Shown piece by piece: positions 19,065 through 26,840 of a stretch of 64,000 nt of DNA. The stretch's first letter is position 1; every line of letters begins with the position of its first letter. Position numbers and translations under genes: made by a program. Source of the DNA: CAWHYG01 sp963833505 (lineage in GTDB: Bacteria; Eisenbacteria; RBG-16-71-46; CAIMUX01); assembly GCA_963833505.1 (NCBI GenBank), contig CAWHYG010000007.1:2170001-2234000 (forward strand), in the 5' to 3' direction. Under the pieces are notes generated by a model that worked only from the letters and a program-made list of their open reading frames with translations, searched no databases and had not been told where the DNA came from.

Positions 19065-20390
19065 ATGCGTCTCTCGCGAGGTCTCCGTGTTCCGGTGGGT
19101 TTCGGCCTCTTTCTTCTGCTCGCATGTACAGCGAGACCGGTCAAAGCGGACGGTGTCGTCGTGGCCTGGGGCGACGACTCCTGGGGTCAGGGCGACGTGC
19201 CGAGCCCGAATTCAGGTTTTGTTGCCGTCTCCGCCGGCGATTACTTCAGCCTCGGTTTGCAGGCTGATGGTTCCATCCTCGGGTGGGGGTTCAATGAATA
19301 CCGCCAGTGCAATCCGCCGTCTCCCAATCGGGACTTCATGGCGGTCGCCGCCGGTAGCGACCACGGGCTGGGACTCAAGAGCGACGGCGTCGTCGTAGCC
19401 TGGGGCGAGAACCAGTACGGCCAGTGCGACGTCCCCCTGCCGAACTCGGGCTTCGTCGATGTCTCGGGCGGTTATGCATTCAGTGCGGGATTGAGGTCCG
19501 ACGGCTCGATCGTTGCCTGGGGGGATGACCGACATGGCGAGTGCGACGTGCCGGAGCCAAACACAGGGTTCCTTCAGGTGTCTGCCGGCGAGTATCACGC
19601 GCTGGGCCTCAAGGTGGACGGCTCCGTGGTGGCCTGGGGCGACGACAGCTACGGCCAGTGCGACGTGCCCGCGCCGAACAGCGGGTTCGCCGTTGTGGCG
19701 GCTGGACGATGGTTCAGTCTGGGGCTCAAGCAGGACGGTACGATCGTCGGTTGGGGAAACGACCAGTCCGGCCAGATCAACATGCCCTCCCCCGACGCCA
19801 ACTTCGCGGCTATCGCGGCCCCCGTGGGCGGCGCGCACGCGCTGGGCCTGCGAGCAGACCGGTCCATCGCCGCATGGGGCAGCGACATCAGTCACCAATG
19901 TGACGTTCCCCCGCCGAACAGCGACTTCGCAGCGATCTCGGCCGGGGCGGCCAGCAGCCTCGGTCTCCAAAACTCGAGCCTCGGCGCCTGCTGCCATCCG
20001 AACGGCGCTTGCACGATCACGGTCGCCTCCTGGTGTCAGCTTCCCGGCCTGTGGCAGGGCGCCGGGACAGTCTGTGCTCCGTCGCCCTGTGCAACATCCT
20101 CGGCCCAGACAGCACGGGCCACAGCGCCGCGGTTGCTCTTGTCCCCCAACCCCAGCGCCGGTTCCATGTCGATCGTCTACCGGTCGGCGGGTACGGTTCC
20201 GTCCGCGGCCGAGATCTATGACGCCGCCGGCCGGGTCGTGCGACGTCTCGATGCGCCATCCGGCGCGCAGCCCTTGATCTGGAACGGTCTTGACCAATAC
20301 GGGCGCGCCGTGCCTCCCGGGATCTACCTTGTGCGGATCACGGGCGCCCAAAGCTCACAGACGGGGACGATCCTCCGCGTCGGGCGGTAA
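19065..20390 (+). CDS. Secreted RCC1-type beta-propeller protein with FlgD-Ig-like C-terminus (paralogue 2)
   Basis: A 441-residue protein, the same length as the paralogue at 4080-5405. Signal peptide about 1-30 (LRVPVGFGLFLLLACTARP), seven repeats of about 41 residues with AWGDDxYGQCDVP and LGLKxDGS patterns, the Cys module (LGACCHPNGACT...CQLPGLWQGAGTVCAPSPC), then a FlgD-Ig-like tail (LLSPNPSAGS, IYDAAGRVVRRL, WNGLDQYGRAVPPGIYLVRI). ATG 19065 follows GGAGGT. The group II intron separates it from its probable promoter, so its expression may depend on intron-internal antisense promoters or on none. Function presumably matches the paralogue (surface binding). Confidence 0.87.
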   Translation: MRLSRGLRVPVGFGLFLLLACTARPVKADGVVVAWGDDSWGQGDVPSPNSGFVAVSAGDYFSLGLQADGSILGWGFNEYRQCNPPSPNRDFMAVAAGSDHGLGLKSDGVVVAWGENQYGQCDVPLPNSGFVDVSGGYAFSAGLRSDGSIVAWGDDRHGECDVPEPNTGFLQVSAGEYHALGLKVDGSVVAWGDDSYGQCDVPAPNSGFAVVAAGRWFSLGLKQDGTIVGWGNDQSGQINMPSPDANFAAIAAPVGGAHALGLRADRSIAAWGSDISHQCDVPPPNSDFAAISAGAASSLGLQNSSLGACCHPNGACTITVASWCQLPGLWQGAGTVCAPSPCATSSAQTARATAPRLLLSPNPSAGSMSIVYRSAGTVPSAAEIYDAAGRVVRRLDAPSGAQPLIWNGLDQYGRAVPPGIYLVRITGAQSSQTGTILRVGR

Positions 20391-20486
20391 CAGGCGATGC
20401 CCGTGGCCGTCCGGCCCAGAGCAGGCGGCCACGGGCCTTTAGTCCCTTGGCACTGGACCTGGTCGCAGATTGCCCACGAATCGACA

Positions 20487-20641
20487 TCATGCTTGGGCTG
20501 CTTGGACCAGGGCAGGTATGACACGGAGTTCCCTCAGCTTCGGGCCCAGCAGGATGGCCAGGCGCTCGGCGTTCTCGCGGATCTCCTCCCGGAAGGGCTC
20601 GGCCCACTTGGTGTAGTCGAAGATCCGAATGTTCCGCCGGC
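20487..20641 (-). pseudogene. C-terminal gene fragment of unknown family next to the ISL3 element
   Basis: Minus-strand codons from the end of the ISL3 element read NIRIFDYTKWAEPFREEIRE then NAERLAILLGPKLREL and end at TGA (20489-20487). Codon use and amphipathic pattern look genuinely coding, but there is no start codon: the 5' part is missing, apparently replaced by the insertion sequence. The family is not recognised with certainty; similar FxYxKxAEPFRExIRxNAERLA strings occur in proteins of mobile-element neighbourhoods. Confidence 0.5.
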
Positions 20642-21715
20642 GGCTCCTCCGGGAATCGTGTGGCCGATTTCATTGGGTGAACGGCGTTGTTTCCGGATAG
20701 AGGTCGAGTCCGCCGCAGTGGAAGTAGATGGCATTGCGAAAGCGTTCAGGATTACGGAACCCTCGGGCCATGGCTTTGACTCGCTGGGTGCTTGCGTTGA
20801 GCCCTTCCGCGGCGGCGTTGGTGATGGGATGCTGGAAGTAGGTGACGATGTTGTCGTAGTGAGTTGCGATCATGTGAGCGACTGTCTTGATCGGTTCGAG
20901 ACGGCTGCGGATGGCCCAGGCGTGCCAGGTCCGGAAGTGTCGGTCGGCCGCTCCTTGATAGATGAAGTCCCAGAAGCGCATGAACTCTTCCTTGAGGCTC
21001 CAGGCGCGCGCCGTCTTCAGGTCGCTCCGCCGCGTCAGCCGAAGGAACTGGCGCCACTCAGCGAGTGAGAAGCGATCCGGGTGGCGGAGCCAGTCGTATT
21101 TCGTTCCCTTGAGCCAGTCCTTTCCCTCGGCCTGAAAGACGCGGTTCTCGCGGCGCCGGACCTTATCGACGGCATCGTTGAGATGCTTGGCGATGTGAAA
21201 CTTGTCGAAGACGATCTTCTCCACGCCTCGGGGCACGCTCTCGGTGACCGAGCCGATGTAGAGGCGCCGGACGGCCCGCTCCTGGATACCTGCCGTTTCG
21301 TCCCAACTCAGGCGCAGCCGGTCACCGATCGCGGAGATCGACGCCTGCTTCATCCAGTCAATCGCCAGAGCTTCGAAGAGCGCGGTGAAGCGGGACCCAT
21401 CCTCGGCCCAGGGCACGGAAATCTGTTTCACCCCATGGGTCGGGCAGTTCAGCCGGGGAACCCGAGCATGCAGGAGGGTCTTGTACTGGAATGTGTCCAG
21501 ATGGCGCCAGACCCGATCGCGGTGGTCATGGATGGGCGCTCGCTCCAGGCAGTCCGGACAAACCCACAATTCCCTCGCGGGTAGAGCGACCCAGACGTGA
21601 ACCTCTCCTTCAGACAGTTTGAGCTCCACCTTCTCGACGCCCCAGGGAGACATCAAGCCCAGCAGCTTGGCATACAGGGCCTTGTCGTCCATGACCGGTC
21701 CTCCGCCGAGGCTGG
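20642..21715 (-). mobile_element. ISL3-family insertion sequence, probably degenerate
   Basis: The right end is taken at 20642, where the + strand reads GGCTCCTCCGGGAATCGTG, resembling ISL3-type tips (GGCTCTTCCGG-like). I cannot find a matching inverted copy beyond the transposase start, so the left boundary near 21715 is a guess and that end may be lost. No target duplication is visible. Confidence 0.55.
20670..21692 (-). CDS. ISL3-family transposase with internal deletion
   Basis: 340 residues. The N-terminal zinc-finger/HTH part is present (ELWVCPDC, NCPTHGVKQISVPWAE, WDETAGIQERAV), as is the C-terminal catalytic part (KIVFDKFHIAKHL, YDWLRHPDRFSL, HPITNAAAEGLNASTQRVK with the catalytic Glu, ARGFRNPERFRNAIYFHCGGL). 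Between residues about 142 and 158 the sequence jumps from ERAVRR to LYIGSVTES. ISL3 transposases normally have about 60-70 more residues here, including the first catalytic Asp (DE.SFRKGH block). The deletion is in frame, so the reading frame survives but the enzyme should be inactive. Family length is normally about 400. Confidence 0.85.
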   Translation of the reverse strand: MDDKALYAKLLGLMSPWGVEKVELKLSEGEVHVWVALPARELWVCPDCLERAPIHDHRDRVWRHLDTFQYKTLLHARVPRLNCPTHGVKQISVPWAEDGSRFTALFEALAIDWMKQASISAIGDRLRLSWDETAGIQERAVRRLYIGSVTESVPRGVEKIVFDKFHIAKHLNDAVDKVRRRENRVFQAEGKDWLKGTKYDWLRHPDRFSLAEWRQFLRLTRRSDLKTARAWSLKEEFMRFWDFIYQGAADRHFRTWHAWAIRSRLEPIKTVAHMIATHYDNIVTYFQHPITNAAAEGLNASTQRVKAMARGFRNPERFRNAIYFHCGGLDLYPETTPFTQ

Positions 21716-21726
21716 GGCGGTGGGGT

Positions 21727-21875
21727 CCGAGCGAGCGGAGCGAGCGTGCGATAGGCAGGACGGAGGGTGAGGCGAGCGGAGCGAGCCGAAGTCCGGAGCG
21801 AAGCGAAGGACGGAGCGCGAAGCGCGACCCCGGAGGAGGGCCGACCCGGAGCGCGAAGCGCGGAGGGGATCGCCC
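21727..21875. repeat. Low-complexity GAGCGAAGCGA-type palindromic repeat
   Basis: The stretch is built from variants of GGAGCGAGCG, GAGCGAAGCGAAGGACG and GGAGCGCGAAGCGCG, each partly self-complementary (GCGC...GCGC, CGCTC/GAGCG). No coding sequence is credible here. It resembles the nonspecific arginine/serine-codon low-complexity DNA that accumulates between mobile elements. Confidence 0.6.
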
Positions 21876-21904
21876 AACTCCGATTGCTGAATGTCCGGAT
21901 TCTC

Positions 21905-22020
21905 CGTTTGGTTCCGGCTACGCCGGGTCAGGTCCGTTTCGAGTTCCGGACGATTGGCGCGGGTGACGCGCGACCTTTGATCCGGAACGGTCTTGACCCA
22001 TTCGAACCCGCCGTGCCCGT
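21905..22020 (+). pseudogene. Vestige of a FlgD-Ig-like C-terminus related to the second RCC1 gene
   Basis: At about 21976-22017 the + strand closely matches the 3' part of the RCC1 gene at about 20273-20315: both contain GGAACGGTCTTGACC followed by a diverged stretch and then CGCCGTGCC, encoding the (W/R)NGLD...AVP segment. Upstream similarity fades and no open frame or start remains. This looks like a broken duplicate left on the far side of the ISL3 element. Confidence 0.4.
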
Positions 22021-22235
22021 CACCGTTTGTTCCGCAGGTACTCCCGAAACGAACGGAGACGCGGCAGCGATTCGAGGTCCTTCCGGCGGTGGGTCGCGGC
22101 CTTGCTGGCGATGATCTCCCGTTCGCATGAGCCCATCCTAGGCTGGCGAAGCCATCAGGTCCAGGACCGGCGGGCCGGTGCGGACCCGGGCTTCAGGGAC
22201 GATGGCCGGGCTGTTCGGACTGCCGGCCCACGACC

Positions 22236-22265
22236 TTGACGCGCCGGTCGATCCGGAAGTATGAT
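22236..22265 (+). promoter_or_regulatory. Sigma-70-type promoter of the RHH/MazF toxin-antitoxin operon
   Basis: TTGACG (22236-22241) and TATGAT (22260-22265) are separated by 18 bases. Transcription would start about six to seven bases after the -10, that is at the ATG of the antitoxin (22272), so the mRNA is probably leaderless, which fits the lack of a good Shine-Dalgarno. Confidence 0.6.
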
Positions 22266-22271
22266 GCAGGT

Positions 22272-22526
22272 ATGAAGACAAATACCAAGTCCAGCATCAC
22301 CCTTCCGCCCGAGGAACTGAAGCTCGTGATCGCGCTCCAGAAGAAGCTCAAGGCCAAGAGCAAGGTGGAGGTCGTCCGCCGCGGCCTCAAGCTCCTCCAG
22401 GAGTCCACGGATCGGGGAAGCCTGCGGGAGGCGTTCCGGCGCGCGTCGCAGGCAACCCGAGCCTCGCTTCGGGCGGAGTTGGAGGAACTCGACCATCTCA
22501 GCTCTGAAGGTCTCGGCGAGCGATGA
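22272..22526 (+). CDS. Ribbon-helix-helix antitoxin
   Basis: An 84-residue protein with an N-terminal ribbon-helix-helix pattern (KSSITLPPEEL strand and helix, KAKSKVEVVRRGLKLL helix) that would dimerise and bind the operator, and a charged C-terminal helix (REAFRRASQATRASLRAELEE) to wrap the toxin. It overlaps the toxin gene by ATGA. The antitoxin probably also autoregulates the promoter just upstream, as usual for such pairs. The longer in-frame start at 22236 coincides with the -35 box and is rejected. Confidence 0.82.
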   Translation: MKTNTKSSITLPPEELKLVIALQKKLKAKSKVEVVRRGLKLLQESTDRGSLREAFRRASQATRASLRAELEELDHLSSEGLGER

Positions 22527-22873
22527 AGATCCGGCGCGGCACGCTCTATCTGGCCGATCTCAACCCTGGCGAGGGGACCGAACCGGGAAAGACGCGGCCC
22601 GTCCTCGTGATCCAGACCGACCTGCTGAACGAGGCGGATCATCCGTCCACGTGGATTCTACCCTGCTCGACCCGGCTCACCGGAGAGAGCGTCCTCCGGG
22701 TTTCGCTGCCGAAGAGCATGGCCGGAAACCGTGAGGAGTGCGAGGTCATGATCGACCAGAGCCGCGCGATCGACAATCGACGTTTCGTCCGCGCCCTGAA
22801 GCCGCTCCCTCGAAGCTTGCTTCAGGAAGTCGAACAGAAGCTCCGCCTGTTGGGCGAACTCGGGCCGCCGTGA
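22523..22873 (+). CDS. mazF: MazF/PemK-type endoribonuclease toxin
   Basis: A 116-residue SH3-like fold protein. The N-terminus IRRGTLYLADLNPGEGTEPGKTRPVLVIQ is the MazF/PemK signature, with Gly/Glu/Arg loop and RPVLVIQ strand (residues about 24-31). STWILPCSTRL and AIDNRRFVR match the later conserved strands. Family members cleave mRNA at short sequence motifs. Translationally coupled to the upstream antitoxin (ATGA). Length is typical and I see no damage. Confidence 0.9.
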   Translation: MKIRRGTLYLADLNPGEGTEPGKTRPVLVIQTDLLNEADHPSTWILPCSTRLTGESVLRVSLPKSMAGNREECEVMIDQSRAIDNRRFVRALKPLPRSLLQEVEQKLRLLGELGPP

Positions 22874-22947
22874 TCGGGGTTGCAACGGGAATGCCCGATT
22901 CTGTGGTCCGACCGGGACCGCCGTTGTTGGGACCGCGGCTTGGCCGG

Positions 22948-23841
22948 CTACCGCCGTCCCGGCCCGCCGTCGCGCCCATGATCGGGAGGCACGTCGCGCC
23001 CGCCGGGGCCCATGTGGCCGGGGTCCGAGGGGTTCCCGCCCGGACCGTGCTGGTCCGACGGATCTTCTCCCGGCCGCGTTCCCGGCGGATGATCGCCGGG
23101 GCCGCTCGGACCCCCCGCAAGCATCTGGTCGAGGCTGCGCAGGAGCTTGTCCCGGTCCGCGCCGGATCGGATCGAATCCAGGACCTGCCTCAGGACGTCG
23201 GCCGGAGGACCCTGGCCGTTGCGGGCGAGCCCGCCGAGATCGGTCCCGAGCTTTTCGAGATCGGCTCCGCGATAGCCCTGGGTCCAGGCCGCACTCACCA
23301 GATCGAGTGACACATCGGGCTTGATCCCGCCGGCCACCAGACCGCCCATCGCCAGCACGGCCGCCTGGCCCTGCGCCGGCCCCTCGTGATCGGCGGCCGC
23401 CAACCGCATCGCCTGCTCGATCACCGCTCCGGGAACGCCGACTTCGAGCGCGTAGGCCGCATGATCGATCAAGGCCAGACGCGCGGCCCGGTCGTTCACG
23501 GGGGTCTTCGCGGGGGTATTCGCCGGAAACACCGCATCGACACGGCGGCCGGAGTCGCGCAGCCGGTCCTCGAGCTGATCGACCACCGCTTCGATGCGCG
23601 GCAAGGCGATCCCCTTGGCCAGACCTTCCAGATATCGATCGAGCACGGCGCCCGCCGGCAATCCGTCCGCTTCGAGGCGATCCGCGCGCGCGAGGATGGA
23701 TTGCGTTTGCTGGGGCGTCAGCCCGGTCTCCGCCGCCCTCCGCACCAACTCGTCCCGCAGATCCGATTCGCTCTGCGATCGGGCCGGCGCCACCAGCATG
23801 AGCGTTCCGAGAAACGCGATTACGAGGCTGCGGGATGTCAT
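22948..23841 (-). CDS. Secreted protein of unknown function with Gly/Pro/Asp-rich tail
   Basis: 297 residues. Signal peptide about 1-22 (LVIAFLGTLMLVAPARS). Residues about 25-225 are mainly helical, with DELVRRAAETGLTPQQTQ and a YRGADLEKLGTDLGGLARNG segment. The last about 60 residues are a flexible tail rich in GPGD, HPPG, DPSD and HGPGG. I do not recognise a family. Codon use is normal for the window. It is isolated: convergent with the mazF operon, and the next gene on this strand begins about 1.1 kb further on. Confidence 0.7.
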   Translation of the reverse strand: MTSRSLVIAFLGTLMLVAPARSQSESDLRDELVRRAAETGLTPQQTQSILARADRLEADGLPAGAVLDRYLEGLAKGIALPRIEAVVDQLEDRLRDSGRRVDAVFPANTPAKTPVNDRAARLALIDHAAYALEVGVPGAVIEQAMRLAAADHEGPAQGQAAVLAMGGLVAGGIKPDVSLDLVSAAWTQGYRGADLEKLGTDLGGLARNGQGPPADVLRQVLDSIRSGADRDKLLRSLDQMLAGGPSGPGDHPPGTRPGEDPSDQHGPGGNPSDPGHMGPGGRDVPPDHGRDGGPGRR

Positions 23842-23938
23842 GTCATCGGCCCATCAGTTCAAGCCCGCCGTGTCTTCGGCCCACCGATTGGAACCTGCCA
23901 AGCCCATCGGCCCACCGATGCGAACCTGCCAGGTCCGT
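23842..23938. repeat. Three imperfect tandem copies of a 31-base unit
   Basis: Just upstream of the secreted-protein gene the + strand repeats (C/T)(A/T)TCGGCCCA(T/C)C(A/G)...GAACCTGCCA about every 31 bases, three times (starting about 23844, 23874 and 23905). It lies where the promoter of the minus-strand gene at 23841 should be. It could be a binding-site array or simple slippage. Confidence 0.5.
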
Positions 23939-24023
23939 CCATCCGTCTATCACTACTGACTCGTACCCATTTTGCGCCGCCCAGGATCATGCCACAACCT
24001 AGGACGCCGCCGAGCGCCGCGGG

Positions 24024-25868
24024 TTACGGCCTTCCGCCCGGTGCAGCGCCGGATTCCACTTCGAGAATTCCGATCTCATCACCAAACCCGTCCTCTTCAT
24101 ACTGCGCCGCGCCCTCCGGACGAACCCATTTTCCGTCGATCACGAACGCATAACGCCAGGTCCCGGCCGGCACCGGCACGGTGATCTCCCAGGATCCGCC
24201 GGCGTCCGGTCCTTCCATCTTCGCCTCTCTCCAGGCGTTGAATCCGCCTACGAGCGAGACCTGGCGCGCTCCCGAGGCCCGGACCCGGAATCGGACGCCT
24301 CCCGACCCGGTAACCGGCGCCAGCGAGTCGGGCCGATCCCCGGAAGCCGAGACGCCATGGACACCGGAACTCCAAGGCAGCGCCGCCGACGATGCACTCC
24401 GGCGGGACTCCGATCCCGTTCGCCAGAGCCGGACGCGCACGCCGCCGGTCCACCGGGCCTGACGGAAGCCCAGCGCGGCGACGTTCGAGATCTCGTGCAC
24501 GAAGAGGCCGGAGGCGAAGAGGCGAACGCGACCCGAGATCGGCCGTTCGGCGGACAGCTCGCCCTGCCAGATCCTGTCCGTTCGCGTGGCGCCGGTGGCC
24601 GTGGTGTCGCCTCCGCTGATGCTGAGCACTGGGTAGTTCGGATAGGCCCGCCGATTGAACGCAAAGGACGCCGCCAGCTCCACGGCGCCGGGCAGAGTCT
24701 GTCCCAGGCGCGTCTCGAGCAGGGGCCCGCTTTCCACGGCGTACGGATCGTTGGAATCGACGCCGCGCCATCCGGTGAGGATCGCGGCGTACCCCTGGCT
24801 GCCGAAGCTTCGCAGCAGCGATCCTCCGGCTTCGAAACGATCGTCGAGCTGATGGCTGCCGCCGGTCAGCGCGCGGCCCGGGTAGGACGGGCGCGAATAA
24901 TCCAACCGGCCGGAGACCAGCCAGCGGCGGCCGAGGATGCGGCCCACCTCACACCCGACCTCCGGCTGGTCGAGGTCGAACACCGGAAGCTGGCGGCGGC
25001 GGAAGCTGACCACGGAGGCGGTGCCTTCCAGGAGAAAGCGCGGGCTCGGGTTCATCTGGTAGAAGACTTCGCCGCGCGCGTCGCGATCGGGGCCGATCGC
25101 GGTCTCTGAGTACCCCGAGAGTCCCGCCTCGACCGAGGCGTCGAGACGATCCTGGAGGCGTTCGGAGAAGACCCCCCGGCGCCGCAGCCGCAACACCGGG
25201 CTCGTGGAGAACAGCGAAGCGGACACGGGCGAGAGCACGCCGATGCCCTCGAGATCAGCCAGAAGATCGTCGTCGTGCCCGGCTTGCGTGTCGAGGTTCA
25301 GCTCGAGAAGCGGAACCGACGGCTCCGCGGCCGGGGGCGCCAGGCTCGCCCATGGAAGCGGCAGCGTGGACGGTGATGCGACTGAAGATGCGGCGAACCC
25401 GGTCGCCGGCGACGGCATGGGAGCTGATGGGACCGGTGATGCGGCGGGTCCGGGCTGCAACGCAGAGGGAATGACGGATGCGGCGGCCTCAAGCTGCAAT
25501 ACAGCGGCAGTTGCGGGAGCGGCGACGTCAGGCTGCAACGCAGACAGCGTGTCCGCTGGTGCCGTCCTTGCTGGACCGGCCGCCATCAACATCAGAGCGA
25601 TCGCTCCGAGAAACACGCGGAGGACGATCGCATCGTAAGACGGGCGTAGAACGGCCGATTCCGAGGACGCGCGTAGAACAATCGCCTCGAGAGATGCCCG
25701 TAAAGATGCGTATGCCGCCGCCCGCACGGACACCTCACCGGTCCGAGCGGACTCTCCGGCTTCATTCGCGTCTCTGGCTTCTCCCGCCTCTGTCGCTTCT
25801 CTCGCTCGCCTGCAACCCTTCAGCCGTTCGAGAGGAGATCTGCTTTGCGGGCGCCGCCCATCCCCCAT
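24024..25868 (-). CDS. Outer-membrane beta-barrel protein with C-terminal AMPK/glycogen-binding-like domain
   Basis: About 614 residues from the ATG at 25868. Residues 82-104 (LGAIALMLMAAGPARTA) look like the true signal peptide, so the real start may be a GTG near 25616. About 105-180 is an Ala/Pro/Ser-rich linker (repeated SALQP units). About 185-520 alternate short beta strands and Gly/Asp turns like a barrel (FLLEGTASVVSF, WLVSGRLDYSRP, VELAASFAFNRRAYP, VRLFASGLFVHEIS). The C-terminal about 85 residues match the glycogen-binding/early-set domain: QVSLVGGFNAW, GSWEITVPVPAGTWRYAFVIDGKW, DEIGILEV. Its stop-to-start spacing behind the anti-sigma gene suggests one operon. Function is inferred: surface carbohydrate sensing or transport. 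Confidence 0.7.
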   Translation of the reverse strand: MGDGRRPQSRSPLERLKGCRRAREATEAGEARDANEAGESARTGEVSVRAAAYASLRASLEAIVLRASSESAVLRPSYDAIVLRVFLGAIALMLMAAGPARTAPADTLSALQPDVAAPATAAVLQLEAAASVIPSALQPGPAASPVPSAPMPSPATGFAASSVASPSTLPLPWASLAPPAAEPSVPLLELNLDTQAGHDDDLLADLEGIGVLSPVSASLFSTSPVLRLRRRGVFSERLQDRLDASVEAGLSGYSETAIGPDRDARGEVFYQMNPSPRFLLEGTASVVSFRRRQLPVFDLDQPEVGCEVGRILGRRWLVSGRLDYSRPSYPGRALTGGSHQLDDRFEAGGSLLRSFGSQGYAAILTGWRGVDSNDPYAVESGPLLETRLGQTLPGAVELAASFAFNRRAYPNYPVLSISGGDTTATGATRTDRIWQGELSAERPISGRVRLFASGLFVHEISNVAALGFRQARWTGGVRVRLWRTGSESRRSASSAALPWSSGVHGVSASGDRPDSLAPVTGSGGVRFRVRASGARQVSLVGGFNAWREAKMEGPDAGGSWEITVPVPAGTWRYAFVIDGKWVRPEGAAQYEEDGFGDEIGILEVESGAAPGGRP

Positions 25869-25873
25869 CCGTC

Positions 25874-26583
25874 CTACAATAGCAGGACGGCGTTCTCTCT
25901 TCCGAACCCATCGTCGATCCTCTGCCGGGCGCCGGGATCGGACACCCATCGGCCGTCGACCACGAACATGTACTCGTATCGGCCGGGGGAAGATCGAGCG
26001 ACGCCTCCCAGGTTCCGTCATCCGCCGGACGAAGAGGCGTCTCGCAGATCTTCCAGAGGTTGAACGATCCGACCAGGCAGACCTGCTGAGCATGCTGTGC
26101 CTTCAGCCGGAATTCGCAGTGGACCCGGGCCGGAGGCGCGGCGACCTGGGCGACCTCGGAAGGAGAGACGGCCGGGCCGGTCTTGGCTACCTGGCTCGGG
26201 TGACCGGCGCCGCGCAGGACAATAGCCAGCGCGATGGCGGCAACCGCAGGAACCAGCACCCAGGCCGGCCCAGCCCAACGAATCCTCGGAATCCACGACG
26301 GGCGTAACCTGTGTATCCACGACGTACCCGATCGCTCGCCGTGCCTTGCTTCCGAGCCTTGCTCGATGGAGCGCATCACCGCGTCGGCCAGATGGGGAGG
26401 CGCGCTTGGCCGCGAGCTCCGAACCCAGTCTTCGAGCCGGCGCCAGGTTTCGACCTCTTCGGCGGCGGACGGGTCGCTCTCCAGGCTCGCGAGAAACGCC
26501 TTTTCCTCTTCCGGCGTCATCTCGCCGTCGAGCCAGGCCCGAAAGCGGGGGTCTCCCGCGGGAACTCTCGGCCGATCAGTCAT
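25874..26583 (-). CDS. Anti-sigma factor with C-terminal AMPK/glycogen-binding-like domain (one frameshift)
   Basis: The N-terminal part (FRAWLDGEMTPEEEKAFLASL) is a ZAS-like anti-sigma helix bundle without the zinc ligands. One membrane helix follows at about 115-133 (WVLVPAVAAIALAIVL). The C-terminal domain begins HCEFRLKAQHAQQVCLVGSFNLW and DGTWEASLDLPP. There the annotated frame changes character, and the correct continuation sits one frame over: RYEYMFVVDGRWVSDPGARQ then RIDDGFGRENAVLLL, stop at 25876-25874. A single missing base near 25993 explains it. Intact, it would be about 236 residues with the glycogen-binding-like domain in the periplasm. It lies downstream of an ECF sigma gene. 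Confidence 0.8.
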
Positions 26584-26840
26584 CTACAGCTCCATGCGTG
26601 GCTGCCCCGCGACGCGCCGCCGTCATCAACCAGCTCTATTCGCAAGTCCCCCGCGAGGCGCCGCTGCCATCAACCAGCTCCATTCGCAAGTCCCCCGCGA
26701 GGCGCCGCTGCCATCAACCGCCTCCATTCGCAAGTCCCCCGCGAGGCGCCGCTCAGTCATCCGCCACCTCCAAGCGAGGCTTTCCCGCGGGGCGTCGTTC
26801 ACTCATCTGCCAGCTCCAAGTGAGGCTCCCCCGCGGGGCG
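26584..26840. repeat. Tandem repeat (about 44-46 bp, about six copies) at the sigma/anti-sigma junction
   Basis: Units start with CAAGTCCCCCGCGAGGCGCCGC and recur exactly every 44 bases at 26643, 26687 and 26731, with diverged copies on both sides. On the minus strand each unit derives from the 3' end of the sigma gene and contains a GGAG-like site and a GATGA(C/G)TGA-like stop/start element. The anti-sigma start (GATGACTGA...) is the last unit. The array therefore separates sigma stop and anti-sigma start by 215 bases. Confidence 0.85.

Noticed and set aside
26584..26840. CRISPR array
   Set aside because: The 44-bp units are contiguous with no unique spacers, and each unit derives from the neighbouring gene end.
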